A stretch of 64,000 nucleotides of DNA, taken from contig NZ_JAJAVE010000003.1 of the NCBI RefSeq assembly GCF_020532675.1, forward strand, positions 124,001-188,000. Direction: 5' to 3'. This DNA is from Methylobacillus gramineus (GTDB lineage Bacteria; Pseudomonadota; Gammaproteobacteria; Burkholderiales; Methylophilaceae). The notes beneath the pieces were generated by a model. That model searched no databases. It saw nothing but the letters and a program-made list of their open reading frames with translations, and had not been told where the DNA came from. The position numbers were made by a program, and so were the translations under genes. Below are positions 1 through 8,424 of the stretch, in pieces. The stretch's first letter is position 1. Each line of letters opens with the position of its first letter.

Positions 1-1917
1 CGGGATATCCCACAATCAATCAGCATAGTCACGCGTCAGCGGATTGAAGATCAAAACATGACCACTGTGGCTGAGGCAATGGAACAGACGACAGGTGTGA
101 CGGTGGTGAGTTATGGTAGTGGAACTAGCGGCCTCATGATGAGGGGCTACCAGATCCAGGCCATTCAAGTGGACGGTATTGCAGTCAATACCGACCAGGG
201 AACGTGGGGCAACAGCAGCTTTGACCTAGCTACCTATGATCGCGTTGAAGTGTTGCGTGGTGCCGCAGGGTTGCTGCAAGGCGCGGGTGAGCCTGGAGGC
301 ACGATTAATCTGGTGCGTAAACGAGCATTGTCAGAGTTTGCCATCAAGACGAATTTCCTCGCTGGTTCCTGGGATACCTACCGTGGAGAGTTTGATGTCA
401 CGGGTGCTCTGGATGGCGAAGGCAGATTACGCGGAAGATTGGTGGCTATGTATGATGATCGTGGGTCATTCATTAACCATGTTAACTCGCGTAAACCCCT
501 GCTTTATGGCACTCTCGAATATGACCTGGCCCCGCGTACCACTCTCTCAGCAGGCATTACTCTGCAGAGCATGGATGTTGTGCCTACTATCGGCTTGCCA
601 ACCTATCTGGATGGTGGCAATCCTACTAATATCAGTCGCTCAACATTTATTGGTGCACGTTGGGACAAAAAAACTGAGCACAGCCAGAGTTATTTTGTTG
701 AGCTGGAGCATAAGTTTGAGACTGGCGGTGAAGCCAAGCTTCGGTTGAGCGCCATGGACAGGGATATGGATGTGGAATTCATCAATGGCAATGGTTATAT
801 TAACCGTGCAACTGGTGACTTTGCCACTCGGTCTTTAAGTGCCAAGACACGTTCCCATGATTATGGTGTGGATGCCTATGTGAGCAAGCCCATAGAGATG
901 CTGGGTCGTGAGCATCAATTCATGGCAGGCGTGAACTCGAGAATTTACCGATTCTCGACCAATTATGCCTATGCGGGTGGACCGACACAGAATATTTTCA
1001 ATCCCAACGATGACATTGCCAAGCCTGAGTTTGTGTTTGATGATCCTAGTATTACCAAGACTACCCAGACCGGTATTTATGGCCGCGCAATTCTGCAGGT
1101 GCTGGAGAATACCAAGCTGATACTGGGCGGCAGGCTTAGTAACTGGAAAACGGAAACCAGGGATAATCCACTTGCCTCTGAAAACATCACGCAGAAATTC
1201 ACGCCTTATACCGGTCTGATTGTTGACTTGAATCAGCAGTTCTCTGTGTATGGCAGTTACAGCGACATCTTCGTGCCGCAAACTTCCCAGAAGGCGGATT
1301 TCAGCATATTGAAACCGCGGGTGGGTAAGCAGGGAGAGCTGGGGATCAAAGGTGAGTTTGATCAGGGGCGCCTGAATATGCATGCTGCCATCTTCCGCAT
1401 CATTGATGAGAACCGTCCTGTCAGTGATCCGAGCAATCCGGATTTCTCCCTGGCCTCAGGTAAGGTTCGCAGTCAGGGATTTGAAAGCGAAATCAGTGGC
1501 CGCATCATGCCAAAATGGGACCTGACAGCAGGTTATGCTTATACCGACACCAAGTATCTGGATGCAGAAGAAACGCTGCAAGGCGCTAAATTTGCGCCTA
1601 ATAATCCCAAGCATTTGTTAAAGGTATGGAACAAATACAAGCTTACTGGAGATTCAACTCAGGGGTGGAGCATCGGTGGAGGATTCAATATCAATAGTGG
1701 TATTTATGCGGTTGATAGCGGCACAACCTGGAAACAGGGAGGTTATACACTAGCATCCCTACAGGTTGCTTACCGTATCAACCCACACTGGGATATCAGT
1801 TTGACCGGTAATAACTTGTTCGACAAAAAATACTTCTCCAAAGTAGAGGGCTGGACCAGGCAAACTTTCTTTGGTGAGCCACGCAACTTCATGCTGACCT
1901 TGCGAGGTAGCTTCTAA
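1..1917 (+). CDS. TonB-dependent siderophore receptor, 5' end missing
   Basis: Outer-membrane receptor that would import a ferric siderophore using TonB energy. The frame is open from base 1, and the residues before the first Met (RDIPQSISIVTRQRIEDQ) are typical of the start of the plug domain, so the gene begins outside the window and the ATG at 58 is internal. The plug continues with VEVLRGAAGLLQGAGEPGG and VRKR, hallmarks of the FpvA/FecA-type siderophore receptor family, followed by a beta-barrel ending in Phe (LRGSF), the usual outer-membrane sorting signal. The signal peptide and any STN domain lie off the left edge, so it cannot be told whether this receptor signals. It is followed by a terminator and the fecI-like gene. 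The substrate cannot be deduced. Confidence 0.93.
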   Translation, partial: RDIPQSISIVTRQRIEDQNMTTVAEAMEQTTGVTVVSYGSGTSGLMMRGYQIQAIQVDGIAVNTDQGTWGNSSFDLATYDRVEVLRGAAGLLQGAGEPGGTINLVRKRALSEFAIKTNFLAGSWDTYRGEFDVTGALDGEGRLRGRLVAMYDDRGSFINHVNSRKPLLYGTLEYDLAPRTTLSAGITLQSMDVVPTIGLPTYLDGGNPTNISRSTFIGARWDKKTEHSQSYFVELEHKFETGGEAKLRLSAMDRDMDVEFINGNGYINRATGDFATRSLSAKTRSHDYGVDAYVSKPIEMLGREHQFMAGVNSRIYRFSTNYAYAGGPTQNIFNPNDDIAKPEFVFDDPSITKTTQTGIYGRAILQVLENTKLILGGRLSNWKTETRDNPLASENITQKFTPYTGLIVDLNQQFSVYGSYSDIFVPQTSQKADFSILKPRVGKQGELGIKGEFDQGRLNMHAAIFRIIDENRPVSDPSNPDFSLASGKVRSQGFESEISGRIMPKWDLTAGYAYTDTKYLDAEETLQGAKFAPNNPKHLLKVWNKYKLTGDSTQGWSIGGGFNINSGIYAVDSGTTWKQGGYTLASLQVAYRINPHWDISLTGNNLFDKKYFSKVEGWTRQTFFGEPRNFMLTLRGSF

Positions 1918-1941
1918 TTACAAGCGTAGTGAGTATCCATG

Positions 1942-1974
1942 ACCCCTTCCAGAAATAATATGGAGGGGGTTTTG
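1942..1974 (+). terminator. Rho-independent terminator after the first receptor
   Basis: A 9-bp stem (1942-1950 with 1962-1970, containing one G-T pair) closes an 11-base loop and is followed by TTTT. It lies 25 bases after the receptor stop codon and separates that gene from the sigma-factor gene. Confidence 0.75.
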
Positions 1975-2063
1975 TATTATGCGGGCCACAGATAGGGAGT
2001 AGCACGACAGGCAGCCTAGTCTTGAAATGAGGAATGAGACCGGCAGAGCTGAGGGTATTCCGT

Positions 2064-2080
2064 AAATCATTCTCATTTTT
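2064..2080 (+). promoter_or_regulatory. Candidate Fur box upstream of the fecI-like gene
   Basis: Bases 2065-2077 read AATCATTCTCATT, whose reverse complement AATGAGAATGATT is a common variant of the Fur-box core AATGATAATCATT. It lies about 60 bases before the sigma-factor start, where iron repression of a fecI gene is expected. This is a similarity call by eye, not a scored match. Confidence 0.55.
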
Positions 2081-2136
2081 AGATACACAGAATATAATGC
2101 TTCTTATTTGCAGACCATCTGCGGATTCCAGAGCGC

Positions 2137-2661
2137 ATGTCCACGTTGCAGTCCAATCTTCCAGACCCCTCCTTGCAAGCTGAGGTGGAACAGCTGTATG
2201 CCCACCATCATGGCTGGTTACGTTCGTGGTTACGCAGGCAATTGCATTGCCGAGAAAATGCCGCTGACCTCGCCCATGACACCTTTATCAGAGTGATTGC
2301 GGCGCGCAATGCCAAGAGCATATTGGAGCCGCGAGTTTACCTGGCCACGGTGGCTCGGCGTGTCATGGTGGATTATTTTCGGCGCAGTGCATTAGAGCGT
2401 GCCTACCTTGACGCGCTGGCTAGTTTGCCAGAGCCGGTACAGATTTCCGTTGAAGAGCGCACGATAGTGATCGAAACCTTGTGTGAGATAGATGCCATGC
2501 TGGACGCTCTGGGTGAAAAGCCCCGCCGGGCATTTTTGCTATCACAGCTTGATGGCCTGACGTATCAGGAAATTGCCGAGCGCATGAATCTGTCTGTTAG
2601 TTCCATCAAGAAATATATGGCACGCGCTATAGAGCATTGTTTGCTGTTTTCACTGACATGA
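2137..2661 (+). CDS. FecI-family ECF sigma factor
   Basis: A 174-residue extracytoplasmic-function sigma factor of the iron-starvation (FecI/PvdS/FpvI) class. Region 2 spans about residues 15-80 (AADLAHDTFIRVI, then VARRVMVDYFRR). Region 4 spans about 110-165 (KPRRAFLLSQLDGLTYQEIAERM, followed by the recognition helix with VSSIKKYMARA). It would direct RNA polymerase to the promoter of the downstream receptor gene when the FecR partner relays siderophore binding. A candidate Fur box lies upstream. The stop overlaps the fecR-like start (ATGA), so the two are translationally coupled. A longer out-of-frame reading at 2108 is a shadow. Confidence 0.93.
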   Translation: MSTLQSNLPDPSLQAEVEQLYAHHHGWLRSWLRRQLHCRENAADLAHDTFIRVIAARNAKSILEPRVYLATVARRVMVDYFRRSALERAYLDALASLPEPVQISVEERTIVIETLCEIDAMLDALGEKPRRAFLLSQLDGLTYQEIAERMNLSVSSIKKYMARAIEHCLLFSLT

Positions 2662-3644
2662 CTGAAACCTTGACCCCTGATCCCCATACTGCGCGCCAGG
2701 TGATTCGCGAGGCTTCCCTTTGGTATAGCCAATTATGCTCAGGAGAAGTGTCGATGGAGGAAAAGCTGGCGTGGCAACACTGGCTTGAGCAAGGTTGGGA
2801 GCAGCAATGGGCCTGGTCGCGCGTGGAGCATTTGCAGCAGCAATTGTCGGTAGCACCGGGCCAGATGACGCGTCATGTGCTACAGGTCAGCGCCGAGGAC
2901 ATGCATGCCAGGCGCCGGGCCTTGCTCAAAGGACTGGGTATTACGGCAGTTGCTTGTCCCCTTGCCTATCAGGGTTGGCGCACGCCACCATGGCAGGCCG
3001 TGCTGGCCGATTACAGCACATCCATTGGCGAGCGCAGGGAATGGCAGTTGGCAGACGGCACTCGCCTTATTCTCAATTCGGATAGTGCTGTGAATATTGT
3101 CTTTGATCAGCATCTGCGTATGGTGCAACTGGTCAAAGGTGAAATCTATATAGACACGGGCCACGGTGCTGGGGCGCAGAAGCGGCCGTTTATTGTAAAG
3201 ACTGCACAGGCTAGCTTGCGCGCATTGGGGACGCAGTTTATGGTCAGGCAGTTTGCAGCATCTACCTGGCTGGGGGTGATGCAGCATGCGGTCGAGGTGA
3301 GTCCTGCCAATGGGGGGCCTTTCTACACTGTGTCTGCGGGGCAGCATCTCACGATGAGCCATCATGCCATAGGGTCGTTGCTTGCCTTGACTGGCAATGA
3401 AACAAGCTGGCAGCGTGGCATGCTTGTGGTGACCGACTGGCGACTTGAAGACCTGGTTGCAGAGTTGAACCGTTATCGCCGGGGATATTTGCGGTGTGAT
3501 TTACAGCTAGCAGAGCAACGGATTTCAGGTGCTTTTCCGTTGGAGGATACGGATGTCGCGCTGGAAGCGATCCAGACTGCATTGCCGCAAGTGCAGATTG
3601 ATTATTTCACTCGTTATTGGGTCACCTTGCGCCCTGTCTCCTGA
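2658..3644 (+). CDS. FecR-family transmembrane regulator (anti-sigma/sigma activator)
   Basis: A 328-residue partner of the FecI-like sigma factor. The N-terminal 80 or so residues match the cytoplasmic DUF4880/FecR N-terminal domain (ASLWYSQLCSGEVSMEEKLAW, then two tryptophan-rich helices). A short hydrophobic segment follows the RRRALLKGLG stretch near residue 95. The periplasmic FecR domain (REWQLADGTRLILNSDSAV, VQLVKGEIYIDTG, LGTQFMVRQ) comes next. The ATG at 2658 overlaps the sigma-factor stop as ATGA and is preferred to a TTG at 2637, which would add seven residues. It should sense the occupied STN domain of the receptor encoded next and control the sigma factor across the inner membrane. 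Confidence 0.93.
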   Translation: MTETLTPDPHTARQVIREASLWYSQLCSGEVSMEEKLAWQHWLEQGWEQQWAWSRVEHLQQQLSVAPGQMTRHVLQVSAEDMHARRRALLKGLGITAVACPLAYQGWRTPPWQAVLADYSTSIGERREWQLADGTRLILNSDSAVNIVFDQHLRMVQLVKGEIYIDTGHGAGAQKRPFIVKTAQASLRALGTQFMVRQFAASTWLGVMQHAVEVSPANGGPFYTVSAGQHLTMSHHAIGSLLALTGNETSWQRGMLVVTDWRLEDLVAELNRYRRGYLRCDLQLAEQRISGAFPLEDTDVALEAIQTALPQVQIDYFTRYWVTLRPVS

Positions 3645-3756
3645 TTATTTCAATAAAACTTAAAACTTTCTATTTGGATTGTCCCTTTCCTGATTTCGTC
3701 CGACCAATCCCATGAAGCGATTCATTCTAGGGAAACGAAGTGAAAAGGGAGACGAA

Positions 3757-6210
3757 ATGAAACGGCCATCTAAAGCCATCCATCACCATCAACTGCAGCG
3801 CAATATGCTAGGTGCCATACTGGCAACGACCTTCAGCCTTGCCACATTGCCCTTGGGAATGTTCGTATCGCCCGCTATTGCGGCAGAAAGCGAAGCGGTG
3901 CGCGCTTACGATATTCCAGCCGGAGCGCTGGGTAGCGCATTGAGCCGCTTTGCCGGGGAGGCGGGCGTGGTGCTGTCGTTCGATGCGGAGCAGGCTAGGC
4001 GTCTGGCGACTAAGGGCCTGAAAGGCAATTACAGCGTCAAACGAGGGTTTGACGCGCTGCTGCAAGGCAGCGGCCTACAGGCTGTCGAGGTGCAGCCAGG
4101 GCGCTTTACCTTGAAAGCTGTCACGACCAGCCAATTGCAGAAATCGGCAGAAGAGACATTGCCGGAAGTAAGTGTGGCAGCACAGTCAGAGCGCGATGAA
4201 ATTACTGAAGGCTATTCTTCTTATCGTGCGAAATACACCAGCACTGCGACCAAACTCGCACTATCACCTCGAGAAACCCCGCAAACCGTGACGGTTGTCG
4301 GCCGCAAGCAAATGGATGATTTTGGAATGATATCTGTTGATGATGCATTGAAGGCGGCCAGCGGGGTGTTTGTGTACGAGCGGGGTGCGAATGGCAATGA
4401 CTATTACAGCCGTGGATTCGCCATGCAATCTCAGTACGACGGTATGCTCAATCCAGCAGGTATCAGTGATTCCAATCGAAATCCTCTGATCGACAATGCC
4501 TTTCTTGACCGGGTGGAGGTGTTGCAAGGGGCTTCGGGCTTGCTCAACGGCGCAGGTTCTCCTGGCGGTACAATAAACTTGGTACGCAAGCGTCCCACTC
4601 AGGAGTTTCAGGCACGGATGGAAGTGCAAGTCGGCTCATGGGATCAGCGCCGCTGGGTAGGCGATGTTTCAGGTCCGCTGACTGAGTCCGGCAAGGTGCG
4701 AGGCCGGTTTGTTGCCTTGGTGGATGATGGCAATTCTTTTATCGATTATGCTTTCAATAACAAGCAAGGTGCGTACGGTGTACTTGAAGCAGATATAACG
4801 CCAACGACTTTGATAAGTGCCAGTATGCAATACCAGAAAGACCTGGGGCGTCACCACCTGGGTGTGCCATATGCTGCAGATGGCAGTGATGCTGGTCTTA
4901 AACGTTCTTCTTTCTTTGGCAATCCCGATAGCCAGAACAATAAGAATTACACGCTGTATACAGTGGGTATTGAGCAAAAGCTGTTTGATGATTGGTTACT
5001 GAAAGCCACTTACATGCGGGGTATGACCGATGTTTATCAATCAAAAGACAGCTGGTTGAGTGGCCGGCTCAATCCAGTAACGGGGGCCGGTCTACGCCTA
5101 TTCCAGAACGTCAAGCTAACGCGAGATATGAAATCGGATGCGCTGGATATATACGCTTCTGGACCAGTGACATTGTTCGGGCGCACGCACGAAGTGACAT
5201 TCGGCATGAACGGGTCAAAGTTGCGTTCCGAAACCAAGGGAACGGACTATATGTTGGCAGCAACCATTCCTAATGGCTATGAATTTGATCCTAATACCGT
5301 GGTAACGCCACTGCCCGGTGGCATGTATGGCAGTGATGAGGTCATTCGGCAACATGGGATGTTTGCGGTGGGAAGATTCAACCTGAGTGATTCACTCAAG
5401 CTAATTTTGGGATCGCGCGTTAGCTGGTATCGCTATTCCGACTTGATGGGAACGGGAAGGCAAACGGAAACAGGCGTAGTCACGCCTTATGCCGGGCTGG
5501 TTTACGACCTCAATGATAAATATTCGATCTATGCTAGTTATACCGACATTTTCAAACCCCAGGATAATCGCAGCGCCAGTGGCAGCCGTGTGGATCCTGT
5601 GGTCGGCATCAATTACGAGGTGGGTATCAAGGGCGAATTGTTGAACAAGCAATTGAATGTAGCGGCAGCGTTTTTCAGGCTCGAGCAAACCAATCTCGCT
5701 AGGATCGATACCTCGGTGCTTTTTGATATGGGCAATATTTGCCAAGGGAATTGCTATAAAGCCGCAGACAAGATCGTCAGCGAAGGGATTGAGTTCAACC
5801 TGAATGGCGAGGTTAGTGCCGGTTGGAATGTAGCCGCAGGCTACACCTATGTGCACAGCGAATATGGTTCAGGGGAGCAAAAAGGCGATCGTTACATGAC
5901 GACTCTGCCAAAGCATAGTTTAAGCTTGGCAAGTTACTATCGTATCCCCCGCACTGACTGGAGCATTGGGGGCAATATTCGTGCGTATGGCCGACTGTAC
6001 AATCAGGATGCAACCGACTATGACATCCAGCGTGGCGGGTTGGCGATCGTTGGGTTGACGGCAAAATACCAGATCAATACAAAAACAGAGCTCAACTTGA
6101 TTGTGAATAACTTGTTTGACCGTCGTTACTATGCCACTGTAGATAGCCTGAATTACACCACATTTGCAGAGCCGCGTAGAATCATGGCGAACCTGAAATA
6201 CCAGTTCTGA
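3757..6210 (+). CDS. TonB-dependent siderophore receptor/transducer with STN domain
   Basis: An 817-residue FecA/FpvA-type transducer receptor. The start at 3757 follows a good ribosome site (AAGGGAG, 7 bases away); an upstream in-frame ATG at 3712 has none. A signal peptide ends near SPAIAAES. The STN (secretin/TonB short N-terminal) domain follows at about residues 45-120 (YDIPAGALGSALSRFAGEAG, LKGNYSVKRGFDALLQGSGL). Then come the plug (ETPQTVTVVGRKQMDD, VEVLQGASGLLNGAGSPGG) and a 22-strand-type barrel ending LKYQF. The STN domain and the adjoining fecI/fecR-like genes show that it signals ligand binding to FecR as well as transporting. The ligand is unknown; hydroxamates, citrate and mixed siderophores all remain possible. 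Confidence 0.94.
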   Translation: MKRPSKAIHHHQLQRNMLGAILATTFSLATLPLGMFVSPAIAAESEAVRAYDIPAGALGSALSRFAGEAGVVLSFDAEQARRLATKGLKGNYSVKRGFDALLQGSGLQAVEVQPGRFTLKAVTTSQLQKSAEETLPEVSVAAQSERDEITEGYSSYRAKYTSTATKLALSPRETPQTVTVVGRKQMDDFGMISVDDALKAASGVFVYERGANGNDYYSRGFAMQSQYDGMLNPAGISDSNRNPLIDNAFLDRVEVLQGASGLLNGAGSPGGTINLVRKRPTQEFQARMEVQVGSWDQRRWVGDVSGPLTESGKVRGRFVALVDDGNSFIDYAFNNKQGAYGVLEADITPTTLISASMQYQKDLGRHHLGVPYAADGSDAGLKRSSFFGNPDSQNNKNYTLYTVGIEQKLFDDWLLKATYMRGMTDVYQSKDSWLSGRLNPVTGAGLRLFQNVKLTRDMKSDALDIYASGPVTLFGRTHEVTFGMNGSKLRSETKGTDYMLAATIPNGYEFDPNTVVTPLPGGMYGSDEVIRQHGMFAVGRFNLSDSLKLILGSRVSWYRYSDLMGTGRQTETGVVTPYAGLVYDLNDKYSIYASYTDIFKPQDNRSASGSRVDPVVGINYEVGIKGELLNKQLNVAAAFFRLEQTNLARIDTSVLFDMGNICQGNCYKAADKIVSEGIEFNLNGEVSAGWNVAAGYTYVHSEYGSGEQKGDRYMTTLPKHSLSLASYYRIPRTDWSIGGNIRAYGRLYNQDATDYDIQRGGLAIVGLTAKYQINTKTELNLIVNNLFDRRYYATVDSLNYTTFAEPRRIMANLKYQF

Positions 6211-6443
6211 TCGGCTGTGATCTGGTAAGGCCAGGTTTTCCGCTGATCTATTTGCAGGGCGATGGGGATAGGCCAATATCCATCGCTCTGTTGAATTTTA
6301 AAATGCCCAATTGATCATTATTCCGCTCGGAATGAGCTGGGGAAATTAAATATTTTCACTGTGGGGTGTCCTTTTTTGATTCTCAAGTGTCATTACTAGT
6401 AGAAGGGGCATGATTAACGCCCTCTTGATGCAGGTATCTGATG

Positions 6444-6462
6444 TGTAATGATATACAATCTC
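6444..6462 (+). promoter_or_regulatory. Candidate Fur box upstream of the PepSY operon
   Basis: TGTAATGATATACAATCTC agrees with the 19-base Fur consensus at 13 positions, counted by hand, including the TAATGATA half. It lies about 80 bases before the GTG start of the PepSY gene. Iron repression of this operon would fit its neighbours. Confidence 0.4.
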
Positions 6463-6481
6463 ATCAAGTTTCTATTATGCG

Positions 6482-6514
6482 AGGCGGACGGGACAGGTAC
6501 CCTATCCGCCTTTT
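6482..6514 (+). terminator. Terminator-like hairpin in the leader of the PepSY operon
   Basis: AGGCGGA (6482-6488) pairs with TCCGCCT (6505-6511), with an inner GGG/CCC extension, and is followed by TTTT. It lies between the candidate Fur box and the GTG start at 6539, so it is either the end of the upstream unit or an attenuator in the leader of this operon. Confidence 0.5.
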
Positions 6515-6538
6515 GATTGAGTCAAGCAAGGATTTGCC

Positions 6539-8137
6539 GTGAAAGAAGGTTTTCGCCAAAGTATGGCCTGGCTGCACACCTGGGTTGGCCTGCTGGTTGG
6601 CTGGGTGTTGTTTTTTGTATTTGTGACGGGTACCACGGGGTATGTGAACGGTGAGATTTCTCGCTGGATGCAGCCTGAGTTGCCATTGCCCAGGCAGTTG
6701 ATTGAAGTGCCACCTGAGCAGGTGTTGGGCTTTGCCTTTGATCGACTGGAGCAAGTCGCGCCCGATGCCAGGATGTGGAGTGTGACACTGCCGCACCGCG
6801 GTCTTGCGCAGCGTACTGACCGTGAGGCGACCATTGCCTGGGAAGATATGCCGCGGCCGGGACTTGAGCGTGGGCGGCGTGGCAATGAGGGTTTCGACCC
6901 GGTGACCGGGGCACCGGACCAGCCTGTTGAGGGACGTGCAACGGGTGCGGGCTGGGAGCTCTATGAAATGCATTATGCGCTGCATTACATCAATTACGAT
7001 GTGGCGTTCCGCATAGTCGGTGTCTGCACCATGTTCATGCTGCTGGCGATTATTAGTGGTGTGATCACGCACAAAAAGATTTTCAAGGATTTCTTCACTT
7101 TCCGTCCTCGGAAAGGTCAGCGTAGCTGGCTGGATGCGCACAATGTAATCAGTGTGATGGCCTTGCCATTTTTCATCATGATCACCTACAGCGGCTTGGT
7201 GTTTTACACCTTTCAATACATGCCAGCAGTGAAGAATGTGGTGTACGGCGCTTCAGAAAAACACTTGCGACAGCTGTACGATGAGTTGTTCAAGCGCGAC
7301 CCGGTGGATAAGGCATTTGAAGCCGTAAAGCGGCCCACAGCCTCGGTTCCAGAGATGATCGCGACTGCCCAGACTGCATGGGGCAAGCTACCTGTGGCCA
7401 CAGTGATGCTGCGTCATCCTGTAGATGAGGGAGCCTATGTTGAGGTCATTGGCGATACTTCCGAGAGCCTGAACCGGGGATTCCCGCCCAAGTTGAGGTT
7501 CAATGCCGAGACGGGTGAACGCATGACCTTGGATGACAAGACCAATGCGTCCATGTTGACGCGTAATGTCATGTTGGCCTTGCACGAAGGTCACTTTGCC
7601 GGCTGGTGGCTGCGCTGGCTGTATTTCCTCTCTGGCGTGCTGGGTTGCGCGATGATAGGCACCGGGCTGGTGTTGTGGACGGTGAAGCGCCGCAACAATC
7701 ATCTTGCCAAGCATGGCGGTCAGCCAGGCTTTGGGCATAGGCTGGTCGAGGTATTGAATGTAGGCACGATAGTGGGATTGCCGGTGGCGGTAGCGGCTTA
7801 TTTCTGGGCCAATCGATTGTTGCCGATTGAAATGGCGAACCGTGCTGAATGGGAAATGCATTGCTTGTTTGCTACCTGGGGCTGGATGTTTATGTATGCC
7901 GCCTTACGCCCACTCAAGCGTTCCTGGCTGGAAAGCCTGTATATCGCAGTGGCGGCGTTTGGCTTGATTCCCCTATTGAATTTCCTCACCACCGATAAGC
8001 ACCTGGGCATTACGATTCCCTATGGCGATTGGGTACTGGCAGGTTTCGACCTCACCATGCTGGGTTTTGCTGCTGCGTTTGCATACATGGCATACAAGCT
8101 CAAGAAGCGGTGGCTGAAACAGGAGGCCGCAGCATGA
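6539..8137 (+). CDS. PepSY-TM family inner-membrane protein, likely ferrisiderophore reductase
   Basis: A 532-residue polytopic protein with a GTG start preceded by AAGGA. The first membrane segment follows MAWLHTWVGLLVGWVLFFVF. Periplasmic PepSY-type segments then alternate with helices near residues 155-180 (FRIVGVCTMFMLLAIISGV), 205-225, 360-385 (FLSGVLGCAMIGTGLVLW) and four more at the C-terminus. Several membrane-adjacent histidines (LHTW, ALHY, HEGHF) could bind haem. The family includes Pseudomonas aeruginosa FoxB and FpvG, which reduce ferric siderophores. That role is inferred here from the two adjacent siderophore receptors. It heads an operon coupled by ATGA overlaps. Confidence 0.85.
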   Translation: MKEGFRQSMAWLHTWVGLLVGWVLFFVFVTGTTGYVNGEISRWMQPELPLPRQLIEVPPEQVLGFAFDRLEQVAPDARMWSVTLPHRGLAQRTDREATIAWEDMPRPGLERGRRGNEGFDPVTGAPDQPVEGRATGAGWELYEMHYALHYINYDVAFRIVGVCTMFMLLAIISGVITHKKIFKDFFTFRPRKGQRSWLDAHNVISVMALPFFIMITYSGLVFYTFQYMPAVKNVVYGASEKHLRQLYDELFKRDPVDKAFEAVKRPTASVPEMIATAQTAWGKLPVATVMLRHPVDEGAYVEVIGDTSESLNRGFPPKLRFNAETGERMTLDDKTNASMLTRNVMLALHEGHFAGWWLRWLYFLSGVLGCAMIGTGLVLWTVKRRNNHLAKHGGQPGFGHRLVEVLNVGTIVGLPVAVAAYFWANRLLPIEMANRAEWEMHCLFATWGWMFMYAALRPLKRSWLESLYIAVAAFGLIPLLNFLTTDKHLGITIPYGDWVLAGFDLTMLGFAAAFAYMAYKLKKRWLKQEAAA

Positions 8138-8424
8138 AGTCCATGACGCGTTATCGCTGGATGGTGGCCTCACGTATCCTGGCGGCCGTGGTGGTGGGCT
8201 ATGCCCTGGCTTCGGCGATATCCATATTGCTCGCATTGATCTGGCCCATTCCCAAGGCAGAAGCTGTACTGGCTTCCACGATGCTGAGTTTTGCCATCTA
8301 TGCGGCTGTGGTGCTCTGGGTGTTTGCGACCAAGAGCGTACTACGTGCCTGGATCGGCTTATTAATCCCACTGGCGATCATCAGCCTGCTATGCTGGTGG
8401 CTAATGCCGGGAGGGGCAGCATGA
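8134..8424 (+). CDS. DUF3649-type small membrane protein
   Basis: A 96-residue integral membrane protein with three predicted hydrophobic helices (about 10-35, 40-62 and 67-90), starting MKSMTRYRWMVASRILAAVV and ending WWLMPGGAA. The ATG overlaps the PepSY stop as ATGA and its own stop overlaps the next start the same way. Such proteins occur beside PepSY and DUF3325 proteins in iron-uptake operons of proteobacteria. The function is not established; a role in assembling or partnering the reductase is inference. Confidence 0.82.
   Translation: MKSMTRYRWMVASRILAAVVVGYALASAISILLALIWPIPKAEAVLASTMLSFAIYAAVVLWVFATKSVLRAWIGLLIPLAIISLLCWWLMPGGAA

Larger units (their letters stand above)
6211..6538. 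other. 328-base intergenic region with iron-regulation-like signals
   Basis: No gene is seen. The region holds a weak terminator-like hairpin after the receptor (stem 6256-6265 with 6280-6289, followed by GTTGAATTTT), a candidate Fur box (6444-6462) and a strong hairpin just before the next gene (6482-6515). The last two are listed separately. Confidence 0.6.

Noticed and set aside
835-1383. Long minus-strand reading frame opposite the first receptor, and similar frames opposite most genes
   Set aside because: They are antisense or out-of-frame shadows with no recognisable domain, unusual composition and complete overlap with clearly coding sequence.
3650-3715. FecI-type -35/-10 promoter before the second receptor
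   Set aside because: GTCCCTTTCC resembles the -10 TCCTTT of fecA, but no convincing -35 was found at the right distance, so no call is made.
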